NCBI GenBank assembly: GCA_963724695.1
Contig: CAVRVW010000012.1
Span: 868,001-932,000, forward strand
Reading direction: 5' to 3'
DNA from: CAVQFD01 sp963724695
GTDB lineage: Bacteria; Acidobacteriota; Vicinamibacteria; Vicinamibacterales; CAVVIG01
Length of the DNA: 64,000 bases
Part shown: one piece after another, positions 40,714 to 49,422 of the stretch
Layout of the letters: the number at the start of each line of letters is the position of its first letter
Position numbering within the stretch: position 1 is the stretch's first letter
Program-made: the position numbers and the translations under genes
The notes under the pieces: model-generated
What the model was told of the DNA's origin: nothing
What the model saw: only the letters and a program-made list of their open reading frames with translations
Database searches by the model: none

Positions 40714-40743
40714 GTAACCCACATTTAACAGCTTCGATACGGC
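40714..40743 (+). promoter_or_regulatory. candidate PHO box upstream of the orphan regulator
   Basis: GTAAC (40714-40718) and TTAAC (40725-40729), 11 bp apart, followed after 8 nt by TACGGC (40738-40743). The regulator ATG is at 40781. Confidence 0.45.
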
Positions 40744-40780
40744 GGCGAAACCTCGCGCCGCTACTGTGGATGATCGCAGC

Positions 40781-41474
40781 ATGCCAAAGCACCGCGTTCT
40801 CATCGTCGAAGACGAGCAGGACATCGCCGGCCTGATCAAGCACACGCTCGAACGCGGCGGCGACGCCGAGGCCGAAATCGTCGGCAGCGGCGACGCGGCG
40901 CTCGAAGGCCGTCGCCGCCCGGCCGCCCGACCTCATCATCCTCGACCTGAACCTGCCGGTGCTGAGCGGCGTCGAGGTCTGCCGCATCCTGCGGTCGCGG
41001 TCGGACGCGCCGCCACGTGCCGATCATCATGCTCACGGCGCGCACCGGCGAGAACGATCGCGTGACCGGCCTCGAGCTGGGCGCCGACGACTACGTCACC
41101 AAGCCGTTCAGCCTGCGCGAGCTGACCGCGCGCGTGCGCGCGGTGCTGCGCCGCAGCGCCAGGACCGACGAGCGGCCGCCGGCCGGCTACCAGGGCGACG
41201 CACCTGACCGCCGACTTCGACGCCGTCGCGGTCGCCGTGGACGGCGAGTCGATCCGCCTCACGCGGCGCGAGTTCGAGCTGCTCCGGTATCTGGTGCAGA
41301 ACAAGAACCGCGTCGTTTCGCGCGATCGGCTGCTCGAACGCGTGTGGGGCTACGACCGGCTGGTCGAGACGCGGTCGGTGGACGTGCACGTCGGGCGGCT
41401 TGCGCGGCAAGCTCGGCGACGCCGGCCGCCAGATCGAAACGGTCGTCGGCCTCGGCTACCGGTTCATCGACTAG
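40781..41474 (+). CDS. OmpR/PhoB-family response regulator, frameshifted
   Basis: About 230 residues. Receiver: VLIVEDEQDI, LIILDLNLPVLSGVE (Asp acceptor), IIMLTARTGEND, YVTKPFSLRE; winged-helix: LTRREFELLRYLVQNKNRVV, TRSVDVHVGRL, ETVVGLGYRFID. No kinase adjoins it. Indels near 40906, 41010, 41197 and 41402. It is the better match of the two regulators to PhoB length and may be the true Pho regulator; its own promoter has a PHO-like box, which fits autoregulation. Confidence 0.8.
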
Positions 41475-41492
41475 CAGTCCGGCTGTCCGGAG

Positions 41493-41747
41493 CTACGGTC
41501 GAGATCCGACTGCCGTCAGCCGGTCCTTCGACTCCGACTCGGAGTCCCGCCAGCCCTGCTCCCGAAGCTCCGACACTTCCCACTCGAACAGGGCCAGCGC
41601 GCGCTCCACACGGTGCCAGTCCTGGTAGACGTCGCGCCGCGTGAGCGCCAGGTCGTCCTCACGCCGCACCTCCCAGCCCGAGGTGCCGTTGGGCGAAATC
41701 GAAAACCGGCGGATGTGGTCGGCGTGGCGCAGGCTCCTGTCGAACAT
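41493..41747 (-). CDS. small acidic protein of unknown function
   Basis: 84 residues from the ATG at 41747: SISPNGTSGWEVRREDDLAL and VERALALFEWEVSELREQGW, then a Ser/Glu-rich tail. Composition is protein-like and the frame is open. It converges on the regulator. Confidence 0.5.
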   Translation of the reverse strand: MFDRSLRHADHIRRFSISPNGTSGWEVRREDDLALTRRDVYQDWHRVERALALFEWEVSELREQGWRDSESESKDRLTAVGSRP

Positions 41748-41817
41748 GACCCGTGGATCTTGCCTGTACCGCCGCGCCGTCTGATGTAAATTCTCTGAAA
41801 CACCCGAGGAGGTCCCC

Positions 41818-42252
41818 TGGCTGAGCCGCAGAACTTCACGAACCATCAGCAGCGCACAGCCCCAGTATCTCGTCGCTGGCGGGCTGCTGATCATCAACCT
41901 GACATGGTCGATCTACAAGCTCGTCCAGAGCCCGAGCTGGCGACGCGGTCGTCAACCTGCTGGTGGCGGTGGCGCTCGTGCTGCTGGCGCTGTCGCTCCG
42001 AACTCAGGTGCTGACGGTGCAGGATCGGGTGATTCGCAACGAGATGCGGCTCAGGCTGGCGAGGGTGCTGCCGGCGGACCTGGTCAGCGCAGATCGAGCG
42101 CCTCGGGCGGCGGCAGATGGTCGCGCTCCGCTTCGCGTCGCGACGCCGAACTTCCGGCGCTCGTGCGGGAGGTCCTGGCGGGCTCGCTGCCAGACGCCAA
42201 GGACATCAAGATGCGGGTGAAGGACTGGCAGGCCGATCACCTGCGCGCCTGA
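41818..42252 (+). CDS. DUF6526-like membrane protein, frameshifted
   Basis: About 143 residues. The site gaggagg at 41808 is followed by tccccTGGCTGAG, where an ATG would be expected (one A missing). Reads AEPQNFTNHQ, two membrane helices (YLVAGGLLIINLTWSIYKLV, LLVAVALVLLALSLRTQVL) and a soluble end (RLARVLPADL, SLPDAKDIKMRVKDWQADHL). Indels near 41850, 41943 and 42092. Function unknown. Confidence 0.6.
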   Translation, partial: WLSRRTSRTISSAQPQYLVAGGLLIINLTWSIYKLVQSPSWRRGRQPAGGGGARAAGAVAPNSGADGAGSGDSQRDAAQAGEGAAGGPGQRRSSASGGGRWSRSASRRDAELPALVREVLAGSLPDAKDIKMRVKDWQADHLRA

Positions 42253-42256
42253 TCGT

Positions 42257-42771
42257 CTACTTCTTCTTCCCGAGGCGCCGCATCAGCTTGGGTGTGCAAG
42301 AACCACCGGAGCGCGCCAGGGCCCGACGGCGGCACGCTCGCGAGATCGATCCGACAGACCGCACCCTTCTTGAACTCGACAGGCTGCCGTGCTCCCAGGA
42401 GGCGGGCGGCGATCTCGCCGAGGTCGGGCTCGTGCCCGACGAGCGCGATCCGCCCTCGCTTCGCGTGCTTTTCGACGTCCGCCATCAGGCTCGCGTAGGC
42501 GCCGCCGGGCGCCAGCGACTCGATCGACGACGATCGGCGGGCGCGGATCGCTCGCCGCGGCCACGAGATCGGCCGTCTGCCGGGCGCGCACCAGGGGGCT
42601 GGTCAGGACGACGTCGAAGCCGACGCCGGCCTGGCGCAGGCCGCTCATGCTCCTGCGCATGCGCGTCGCCCCGGCATCGGTCAGCGGCCGCTTGCCATCG
42701 TCGGGCCACGCGTCGCCCCGCTCTTCGGCCACGCCGTGTCGGATCAAGTACAGCTCGCAGGCGCCGGCCAT
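42257..42771 (-). CDS. sixA: phosphohistidine phosphatase SixA
   Basis: About 170 residues. Catalytic motif LYLIRHGVAEE at the N-terminus, RPLTDAGATRMRRS, TSPLVRARQTADL, and ALVGHEPDLGEIAARLL with the second His. Removes phosphate from histidine in signalling proteins. An indel near 42520 breaks the middle; an extra C near 42296 hides the natural end (LMRRLGKKK, TAG at 42257). Starts 8 nt after the CHAD stop. Confidence 0.85.
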
Positions 42772-42779
42772 CGTGGTCG

Positions 42780-43733
42780 CTACCCTGCGCGCCGCGTGGA
42801 GACGGGGCGTCGGCCAGGCCTGGCGCTGCCACGCGCAGGGGCAGTCCGCAGCCGGTCACAAAGGGCGAGCAGGCCCTCGCGCTCGCGCATGAAACGGGCA
42901 TGCAGCCGGCGGCACTCGTTCTCGAGCGATCGAATCAGCCCGTCCAGCTCGCGCCAGGCCGAAAATCGAGCCAGCGAGCCCGCGCCGCTCCCGCGTCCCG
43001 ACGGGGCGACGGCCTGCGCGTGGCGCGCGTGATCCACGAGGACCTGCAGGTCGTGCATCTGGCCGAGGACACGCTGAACCTGCTTCAGCTTCCGGAGGTC
43101 GGGATGATTCCGCAGGCCCTCGGATTCGACGGCCACCTCGAGGCCGTAGCGCAGCTTCTTGAGGCAAAGACGCACCTCGTGCAGCCGTTCAGCGAGGTAC
43201 ACGGATCCGGCCTCTTCAATCGCCTTCTTGAGGGCGCCGGCGCGGTGGGCCACGCGTGCCTCGACCGCCCACCTCCACTCCCGTTCGGTGGCGCGGCTCG
43301 CGCGATCCTCATCGGCGGCCTCGAGCTTGCTGCCAACGGTCTCGAGCTTCCGGCCGATTCGGCGAAGGTCATTCACAACGGGCTTGGCGACGAGTCGGGC
43401 GCGCGCCTGCTCGCGTTTGGCGCCCAATTCTGTCCGGAGCCGGCTCTGCACCTGAGGGGCGCCGGCGGCGAGATCGGTGTCGAGCAGGGTCAGGAGGACG
43501 TCCAGCTCGCGTGTGGGGGCAAGGCGGCGCGTGACCTTCCGGAGCCGTTTGCCGAGTTTCTGCGCGAGGTGTCCCTCGAGCTGCAGAAGCGGCAGGATCT
43601 CGCGCAGCCGGCGCGATGCCACGCGCGCGCGGTGGACGGCTCGCGGGTCGCCTGCGGCGACGCCAGGTAACATCCGTGTAAAGCTGCGGAGGCGCGATCG
43701 AAACAGGTCGGATCGCCTGATTGGCCGTGACAT
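42780..43733 (-). CDS. CHAD-domain polyphosphate-binding protein
   Basis: 318 residues from the ATG at 43733. All-helical, very basic; conserved histidines and basic face in AVHRARVASRRLREILPLL, ERLHEVRLCLKKLRYGLEV, LGQMHDLQVLVDHAR and FMREREGLL. CHAD proteins bind polyphosphate and sit on polyphosphate granules. Operon with sixA and divergent from ppx, so it belongs to the same storage system as PPK1. Confidence 0.9.
   Translation of the reverse strand: MSRPIRRSDLFRSRLRSFTRMLPGVAAGDPRAVHRARVASRRLREILPLLQLEGHLAQKLGKRLRKVTRRLAPTRELDVLLTLLDTDLAAGAPQVQSRLRTELGAKREQARARLVAKPVVNDLRRIGRKLETVGSKLEAADEDRASRATEREWRWAVEARVAHRAGALKKAIEEAGSVYLAERLHEVRLCLKKLRYGLEVAVESEGLRNHPDLRKLKQVQRVLGQMHDLQVLVDHARHAQAVAPSGRGSGAGSLARFSAWRELDGLIRSLENECRRLHARFMREREGLLALCDRLRTAPARGSARPGRRPVSTRRAG
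43665..43680 (+). promoter_or_regulatory. PHO-box-like repeat inside the 5' end of the CHAD gene
   Basis: GTAAC (43665-43669) and GTAAA (43676-43680), 11 bp apart, on the plus strand 111 nt before ppx. It lies in coding sequence and no -10 follows at 8-10 nt, so it may be chance. Confidence 0.2.
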
Positions 43734-43755
43734 GGTGGACTGAGCCAAAGGGTTG

Positions 43756-43785
43756 ATTATAGTGTTCAGTGCGACTGTGGCTCAA
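43756..43785. promoter_or_regulatory. overlapping divergent promoters of CHAD and ppx
   Basis: Minus strand for CHAD: TTGAGC (43780-43785), 18 nt, TATAAT (43756-43761). Plus strand for ppx: TATAGT (43758-43763) with TGGACT 16 nt upstream. The two -10 boxes share four bases, so only one can be used at a time. Confidence 0.5.
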
Positions 43786-43790
43786 CTGGC

Positions 43791-45348
43791 ATGATTCGGC
43801 TCGCCGCCATCGACATCGGCACCAACTCGCTCCACATGATCGTGGTCAAGGTGCGCCCGAGCGATCTGTCGTTCGAGGTCATCGACCGCGAGAAGGAAAT
43901 GGTGCGCCTCGGCGCCGGGGGGCTCGACGGTCGCGCCCTCACGCCAGAGGCCATGCAGGCTGCCCTGCAGGTCCTCTCGAAGTTCCGCCGGCTGGCCGAG
44001 TCGCACTCGGTCGACCAGATCGTCGCCGTCGCGACGAGCGCCGTCCGCGAGGCGGAGAACGGCGGCGAGTTCCTCCAGGCGATCACCGCGCAGACCGGGA
44101 TCCGCGCCCGCGTGATCTCGGGCACGGAGGAAGCCCGCCTCATCCATCTGGCCGCCGCCTACGGCGTGAGCCTCACCGGCGAGATCGCGGTCGTCGTCGA
44201 CATCGGCGGCGGCAGCGTCGAGATCACGCGTGGCGCGGGCCCGACGGTCGACCACGGCAAGAGCTTCAAGCTCGGCGTGATCCGCATGACCGAGCGCTTC
44301 GTCAAGAGCGATCCGATCTCGCCGCGCGAAGAACGGAAGCTCGTGCGCCACATCGATGGCGAGCTCGGCGAGTACCTCGACCAGATCGTCGAGGCCGGGC
44401 TTCGATCGAGTGGTCGGCACGTCGGGCACCATCCTCTCCCTCGGCGCGGTCGCGTCCGCCGCGCAGGGCAAGCCCGCCAGCGCGGGGCTGCGCAACCGCC
44501 GCATTTCCGCGAAGCTGCTCCACCGCGTACGCGCAAGCTCCTGACCAGCCTGAATCTCGAACAGCGCCTGCGTGTTCCCGGCCTCGATCCGCGGCGCGGA
44601 GATCTCGCCGTCGCCGGCGCCATCCTGATCGACACCATCGTCCGCCGGCTGCGGGCGCCCGACATCACCCTCTGCGATCTGTCGCTCCGGGAGGGTCTGG
44701 TGCTCGACTACATCGCGCGCCACCGCAAGGAGATCGCGCAGGCCGATCGCTATCCCGACATCCGCCGCCGGAGCGTCGTCGAGCTGGCCGAGCGGTGCAA
44801 CTACTGGCCCGAGCACGCCCAGCAGGTCGCGCGGCTCGCCCTGTCGCTCTTCGAGCAGACGCGTGGCGTCCATGGGTTGACCGATCGCGAGCGGGAGTGG
44901 CTCGAGTACGCGGCGCTCCTGCACGACGTCGGCGTGCACATCAGCTACGAGAGCCACCACAAGCACTCGTACTACCTCATTCGTAACGGCGACTTGCGCG
45001 GCTTCGAGCCGGACGAAATCGAGGCGATCGCGCTCATCGCCAGGTACCACCGCCGCACGCAGCCCAAGCGGCGCCACGAAGGCTTCCGGGATCTGCGCCG
45101 CAAGACGCGGCGGGCGGTCCGTGTCCTCTCGGCGATCGTGCGCCTTGCAGAGAGCCTCGACCGAAGCCACGCGCCAGTCGGTCTCCGGCATCGATCTGCA
45201 CGATCGCGGCGAGGACGGGCTGCTTGCAGCTTCGGACCTCCGGCGATGCGGAGCTCGAGCTGTGGGCCGCCCAGCGGCACATGGCCCCGTTCGAGCGGCT
45301 CCTCGGCAAGCCGCTGCGCGTCGAAGTCAGCAGGACCCCTTATGTTGA
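43791..45348 (+). CDS. ppx: exopolyphosphatase/GppA phosphatase with HD domain, frameshifted
   Basis: About 515 residues. Actin-like ATPase fold: AAIDIGTNSLHMIVVKV, VATSAVREAENG, GTEEARLIHLA, VVDIGGGSVEIT; then VVGTSGTILSLGAVA in another frame after an indel near 44407. C-terminal HD domain YAALLHDVGVHISYESHHKH. Indels near 44407, 44528 and 45178. The end lies at the tmk start; the exact stop is unsure (TGA 45346-45348 in one frame). Degrades polyphosphate or pppGpp. Confidence 0.85.
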
Positions 45349-46040
45349 ACAACCTGACCAGCCCGCACGAGTATCCGGGAAAGCTGTTCGTCGTCGAGGG
45401 CATCGACGGCTCGGGGAAGACGACGCAGCTCTCGCTGCTGGCGAAGTGGCTGAGCGCCGAAGGGCACCGGGTGTTCGTCACGGAATGGAACTCATCCGCC
45501 CTCGTCAAGGCCGCGACGAAGACCGGGAAGAAGAAGAACGCGCTGACACCGATGACGTTCAGCCTGCTGCACGCCACCGACTTCGCTGATCGTCTCCTGT
45601 ACAAGATCATCCCGCCGCTGAAGGCCGGGATGATCGTGCTCGCCGATCGCTACGCCTACACCGCTTTCTCTCGCGACGCTACGCGTGGCGTCGATCGCCA
45701 ATGGGTCCGCGAGCTCTACAGCTTCGCCGTGCGGCCGGATCTGGCGCTCTACTTCCGCGTGCCGATCGAGGTGTCGCTGGAGCGCCTGATGGCACGGCGC
45801 GTCAAGTTGAAGTTCTACGAGGCCGGGATGGATCTCGGGTGGAGCTCGAGCCCCGTCGAGAGCTTCCGCCTCTTCCAGGGCAAGGTGCTGGACGAGTACG
45901 ACCGCATCGTGGAGGAGTACGGGCTCGAGGTGGTCGACGCCCGCGGCAGCATCACCCAGCAGCAGCGCGTGGTGCGCGCGCTCGTCGCGCCGCGCGTAGC
46001 ACCGCGCACCGTGGAGACGCCTGATGAGCAACCAGTCTGA
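45342..46040 (+). CDS. tmk: thymidylate kinase
   Basis: 232 residues, ATG at 45342. P-loop FVVEGIDGSGKTTQLSLLAK, base-binding and DR(Y) segment LADRYAYTAFSRDATRGVD, lid region with basic residues ARRVKLKFYEAG. Converts dTMP to dTDP. Length and motifs fit the family although the lid differs from E. coli Tmk. Between ppx and a second kinase of the same family, overlapping both. Confidence 0.8.
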   Translation: MLNNLTSPHEYPGKLFVVEGIDGSGKTTQLSLLAKWLSAEGHRVFVTEWNSSALVKAATKTGKKKNALTPMTFSLLHATDFADRLLYKIIPPLKAGMIVLADRYAYTAFSRDATRGVDRQWVRELYSFAVRPDLALYFRVPIEVSLERLMARRVKLKFYEAGMDLGWSSSPVESFRLFQGKVLDEYDRIVEEYGLEVVDARGSITQQQRVVRALVAPRVAPRTVETPDEQPV

Positions 46041-46779
46041 CGTTCCGGCCGAGTCGCCCGAGGGGATGGTCGTCGCCATCGACGGCATCCAGCCCGGCCG
46101 GTACTACGGCCGCGGCATCCCCTACCTGCCGATGGGCGACTACCCCGGGAAGCTCATCGCGATCGAGGGCACCGATGGAGTCGGACGCAGCACACAGATT
46201 CAGCTGCTGCGCGAGTGGCTCGAGGTCAAGGGGTACGGCGTCGTGGAGACGGGCTGGACGCGATCGCCGTTGATGCAGCCGACCATCGAGCTGGCCAAGT
46301 CGAGCAACACCTTGAACAAGCTCACGTTCGTGCTGCTCTACGCGACCGACTTCGCCGACAGGCTCGAGAAAGAAGTCATCCCGGCACTCAAGGCCGGGTT
46401 CGTGGTGCTCTCGGATCGGTACATCTTCACCGCCCTGGCGCGCGCCGGCGTGCGCGGCATCGACCGGCCGTGGCTGAGGAGCCTTTACGGCTTCGCCATC
46501 GCGCCACACCTCGTGTTCTACCTGAAGGTGGACGTCGAGACGCTTATTGGCCGCGTGCTCGCCGCACGCGGAATGGACTTCTGGGAATCAGGGATGGACC
46601 TGAAGCACGGCGACGACATCTACGACAGCTTCCGCACGTACCAAAGCCGGCTTCTGCGCGAGTACTCCTCGATGGCGGACGAGTTCCATTTCCGCACCCT
46701 CGACGCCCGTCGATCGATCGATCGAATTCAGGACGAGCTTCGCAAGCAGGTGGGCGCGTTTCTGGAGCCGCAGGTCTAG
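46024..46779 (+). CDS. second thymidylate-kinase-like protein
   Basis: 251 residues, overlapping tmk by 17 nt. About 40 extra N-terminal residues (IDGIQPGRYYGRGIPYL), then a P-loop variant IEGTDGVGRSTQIQLLREW in which the usual Ser-Gly-Lys is Val-Gly-Arg, and LSDRYIFTALARAGVRGIDR. The Lys that holds the beta phosphate is replaced by Arg, so it may be inactive or regulatory. The two are clear paralogues (YATDFADRL, IDRxWxRxLY shared). Confidence 0.75.
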   Translation: MSNQSDVPAESPEGMVVAIDGIQPGRYYGRGIPYLPMGDYPGKLIAIEGTDGVGRSTQIQLLREWLEVKGYGVVETGWTRSPLMQPTIELAKSSNTLNKLTFVLLYATDFADRLEKEVIPALKAGFVVLSDRYIFTALARAGVRGIDRPWLRSLYGFAIAPHLVFYLKVDVETLIGRVLAARGMDFWESGMDLKHGDDIYDSFRTYQSRLLREYSSMADEFHFRTLDARRSIDRIQDELRKQVGAFLEPQV

Positions 46780-47099
46780 GGGCTGGAGGCCAGGTAGCGA
46801 TCGACAATCTCTGCACGGCACATGTCGTCTCCCTCCCCGAACGCGGTCAGGTTGGCTGGCGAGAGGGCGATCCAGAGCACGAAGCCGTCGACGACCCCGG
46901 CGCTGGCGTTCGAGCCGGCCTTCAGCCGAAGGTAGTCGAGCACCAGGCGAACGGTCTCATCCCAATACGCGTTGTCGCGACGCGGCCTGGCGGTCTTGCC
47001 CGTGACCGCCTTGCGCGGTGACGAGCGATCGGTAAGCGCGCGGCCAGTCACCGCGTCGTACCAGTACATCCCGAGCTCTTCGTCGTGGTCGTGATGCAT
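46776..47099 (-). CDS. small protein of unknown function
   Basis: 107 residues from the ATG at 47099 (MHHDHDEELGMYWYDAVTG). Mixed composition, no membrane segment, several Trp/Tyr. Ends overlapping the converging kinase stop by three bases. Function unknown. Confidence 0.5.
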   Translation of the reverse strand: MHHDHDEELGMYWYDAVTGRALTDRSSPRKAVTGKTARPRRDNAYWDETVRLVLDYLRLKAGSNASAGVVDGFVLWIALSPANLTAFGEGDDMCRAEIVDRYLASSP

Positions 47100-47268
47100 C
47101 GGAGCTGCACGTCCAGAGTGCATTCCAGCTGCCAGAGCCCAGGGTCAAAAAGACCTGTTCAATCGTGGGAAGCTGCGGGCAGGTGCGCCGTGCCGTGCAG
47201 AAAGCGTGCTCCGGGCTGGAACAGCGCGTGTGCGGTTCCAGAACAGCGCAGGGCAGGCGATCGGAGGC

Positions 47269-47694
47269 TCAAACGCCGGTGGATCCGAAGCCGCCGGCGC
47301 CGCGGACGGTCGTCGTCAGGTCCGCCTCCACGGCGAAGTCCACCTGCTCGACGCGCTGCACGAGGAGCTGGGCAATGCGATCGCCAGCGGCGACCTGCAC
47401 CGGTTCGCGGCCGTGGTTGATCAGCACCACCTTCACTTCGCCGCGGTAATCGCTGTCGATCACGCCGGCCAGCGTATCCACGCCGTGACGCACGGCGAGA
47501 CCGCTGCGCGGCCACACGAGGCCCACCGTACCGGGAGGCAGTTCGATCTCGAGCCCCGTCGCGACGGCCCTGCGCTCACCGGGGCCAAGGGCGACGCTTT
47601 CGGCCGCACAGAGGTCCGCGCCCGCCGCACCGGCAGAGGCATATCGCGGAGCAACCCCGCCACCCGTGACCCGAACCCTCACCGTTTCGCGCAT
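47269..47694 (-). CDS. dut: dUTP diphosphatase
   Basis: 141 residues. Five trimer-type motifs: ASAGAAGADL, WPRSGLAVRHG, GVIDSDYRGEV (catalytic Asp), GDRIAQLLV and GAGGFGSTG. Makes dUMP for dTMP synthesis, which ties in with the two thymidylate kinases 0.5 kb away. The 170 nt before 47269 hold nothing recognisable. Confidence 0.92.
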   Translation of the reverse strand: MRETVRVRVTGGGVAPRYASAGAAGADLCAAESVALGPGERRAVATGLEIELPPGTVGLVWPRSGLAVRHGVDTLAGVIDSDYRGEVKVVLINHGREPVQVAAGDRIAQLLVQRVEQVDFAVEADLTTTVRGAGGFGSTGV

Positions 47695-47726
47695 CGCCGG
47701 AGTCTAGTGCATCGCGGCGGGGGCTC

Positions 47727-47832
47727 GGGAACTGGAGGACTGGAGGCGGAGGCGAGGCTGGAGGCTGGAGGCTGGAGCCGGAAGGCCTGGAGCCGGAAGC
47801 CCCGGAAGCCCGGAGGCCTGGAGCCTGGAGCC
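47727..47832. repeat. ggctggag tandem-word repeat
   Basis: Words ggaggctg, ggctggag, ggagccgga and gcctggag in one direction between the divergent starts of dut and pstB. Confidence 0.6.
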
Positions 47833-47895
47833 TAGAATTTACCTGTTCGAAACCTCCCGTTTGGGCCCCTGCGATAGGCTGACTGGGAATGCTTC

Positions 47896-48711
47896 TTGAA
47901 CGCCCGGGTGGTCTCCGGCCCTGAACCTTCGACAGCGCCTGCGACCGCCGCCCCGACGGTCAAGATCGACGTCGCGGGCATGGATTTCTTCTACGGCACC
48001 AACCACGTCCTCCACAAAATCAACGTCAGCATCCTCTCGAACCAGGTGACGGCGCTCATCGGGCCGTCCGGCTGCGGCAAGTCCACCTTCCTCCGCTCGC
48101 TCAACCGGATGAACGACATCGTGCCGGGCGCGCGCGTCGCGGGCTCGGTCCGCATCGACGGGCAGGACATCTACGCCTCCTCGGTGGACGTCGTGGACCT
48201 TCGCCGCAAGGTCGGGATGGTCTTCCAGAAGTCGAATCCCTTCCCGAAGTCGATTTTCGAGAACGTGGCGTACGGGCTGCGCATCAACCGCATGGCCGCC
48301 TCACGCGAGGAGCTGCGGGGCCGCGTCGAAGCCAGCCTCAAGGCTGCGGCCCTCTGGGACGAAGTCCGGGATCGGCTGCACTCCTCGGCGCTCTCGCTTT
48401 CCGGTGGTCAGCAGCAGCGCCTCTGCATCGCACGGGCTCTGGCCGTGGAGCCGGAGATCCTCTTGATGGACGAGCCCGCCTCGGCGCTCGACCCCATCGC
48501 GACACAGCGCATCGAAGAGCTCATCTACCAGCTCAAGGCCCGTTATACGATCGTCATCGTCACGCACAACATGCAGCAGGCGGCTCGCGTGTCCGATGTG
48601 ACGGCATTCTTCTGGCTGGGCAAGCTGGTCGAGTGCGGGCGGACGGATAAGATCTTCACGGCTCCGTCCGAAAAGCTGACCGAGGACTACGTGACGGGCA
48701 GGTTCGGCTGA
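47896..48711 (+). CDS. pstB: phosphate ABC transporter ATPase PstB
   Basis: 271 residues. Walker A GPSGCGKSTFLRSLNRMND, the PstB-typical QKSNPFPKSIFENVAYGLR, signature SLSGGQQQRLCIARALA, Walker B LLMDEPASALDP. TTG start at 47896; the GTG at 47908 is the alternative. The N-terminal 20 residues are Ala/Thr/Pro-rich and look added. Energises PstSCA, whose genes are 15 kb upstream on the other strand. Ends in ATGA overlap with phoU. Confidence 0.92.
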   Translation: MNARVVSGPEPSTAPATAAPTVKIDVAGMDFFYGTNHVLHKINVSILSNQVTALIGPSGCGKSTFLRSLNRMNDIVPGARVAGSVRIDGQDIYASSVDVVDLRRKVGMVFQKSNPFPKSIFENVAYGLRINRMAASREELRGRVEASLKAAALWDEVRDRLHSSALSLSGGQQQRLCIARALAVEPEILLMDEPASALDPIATQRIEELIYQLKARYTIVIVTHNMQQAARVSDVTAFFWLGKLVECGRTDKIFTAPSEKLTEDYVTGRFG

Positions 48712-49395
48712 TGGAACCCGTTCAACCGCTCGTTCGGCACTTCCAGGAAGAGCTGGAACAGCTCAAGACCAGGCTGCTCGAAATGGGCGGGCTGGCGGAG
48801 GAGAACGTCCGCCTGGCCGTCAAGGGCCTCGTCGAGCGCGACCACGACATCATCGACCGGGTCATGGTGGGCGACGAGCCTCTGAACCATCTGCACATCG
48901 AGATCGACAACCGTTGCTTTCACGCTGCTGGCGCTGTACCAGCCGATGGCCGCTGACCTGCGCACCATTGTCTCCGCGGTCAAGATCAACACGGATCTCG
49001 AGCGCGTCGGCGATCTGGCGGTGAACATTGCCGAGGCGGCCCGGCGCTACGCGTCGCACGCGCCGGTCAAGAAGCTCATCGACATCCCGCTCATGGCGAA
49101 CATCGCCCAGAGCATGCTGCGGGACGCCCTCGACGCGTTCGTCCGGCGGGATCTCGACCTGGCGCGGAAGGTGCTGAACGAGGACGACAAGCTCGACGCC
49201 CTCAAGACGCAGATCTTCCGCGAGCTCCTGACCTACATGCTGCAGGATCCGGCCACCATCGAGCCGGCGCTGGATCTGATCCTGGTCTCCCGCCATCTGG
49301 AGCGGATCGGCGACCACGCCACCAACGTCGCCGAGGACGTGATCTTCATCGTGTCGGCGCGCGACGTCCGCCACCACGCCGGCGAAGGCATCTGA
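48711..49395 (+). CDS. phoU: phosphate signalling protein PhoU
   Basis: About 228 residues, two three-helix repeats. Metal motifs EIDNRCF and DLERVGDLAVNIAE in repeat 1, SRHLERIGDHATNVAEDV in repeat 2. One indel near 48918. Represses the PhoR/PhoB response when Pst is saturated. Overlaps pstB. Confidence 0.92.
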
Positions 49396-49409
49396 TCCGA
49401 CTGATCCGA

Positions 49410-49415
49410 TAGAAT
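49410..49415 (+). promoter_or_regulatory. -10 box 7 nt before yacG start (leaderless)
   Basis: TAGAAT followed by 7 nt and the GTG start, leaving no room for a ribosome site. Confidence 0.4.
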
Positions 49416-49422
49416 AGGCGCC

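Noticed and set aside
45342..46779. PPK2-type polyphosphate kinases
   Set aside because: Context suggested it, but P-loop and DR segments are those of thymidylate kinases and the PPK2 motifs are absent.
49400..49422. Pho control of yacG
   Set aside because: Neighbour of phoU, but no PHO-type repeats upstream.
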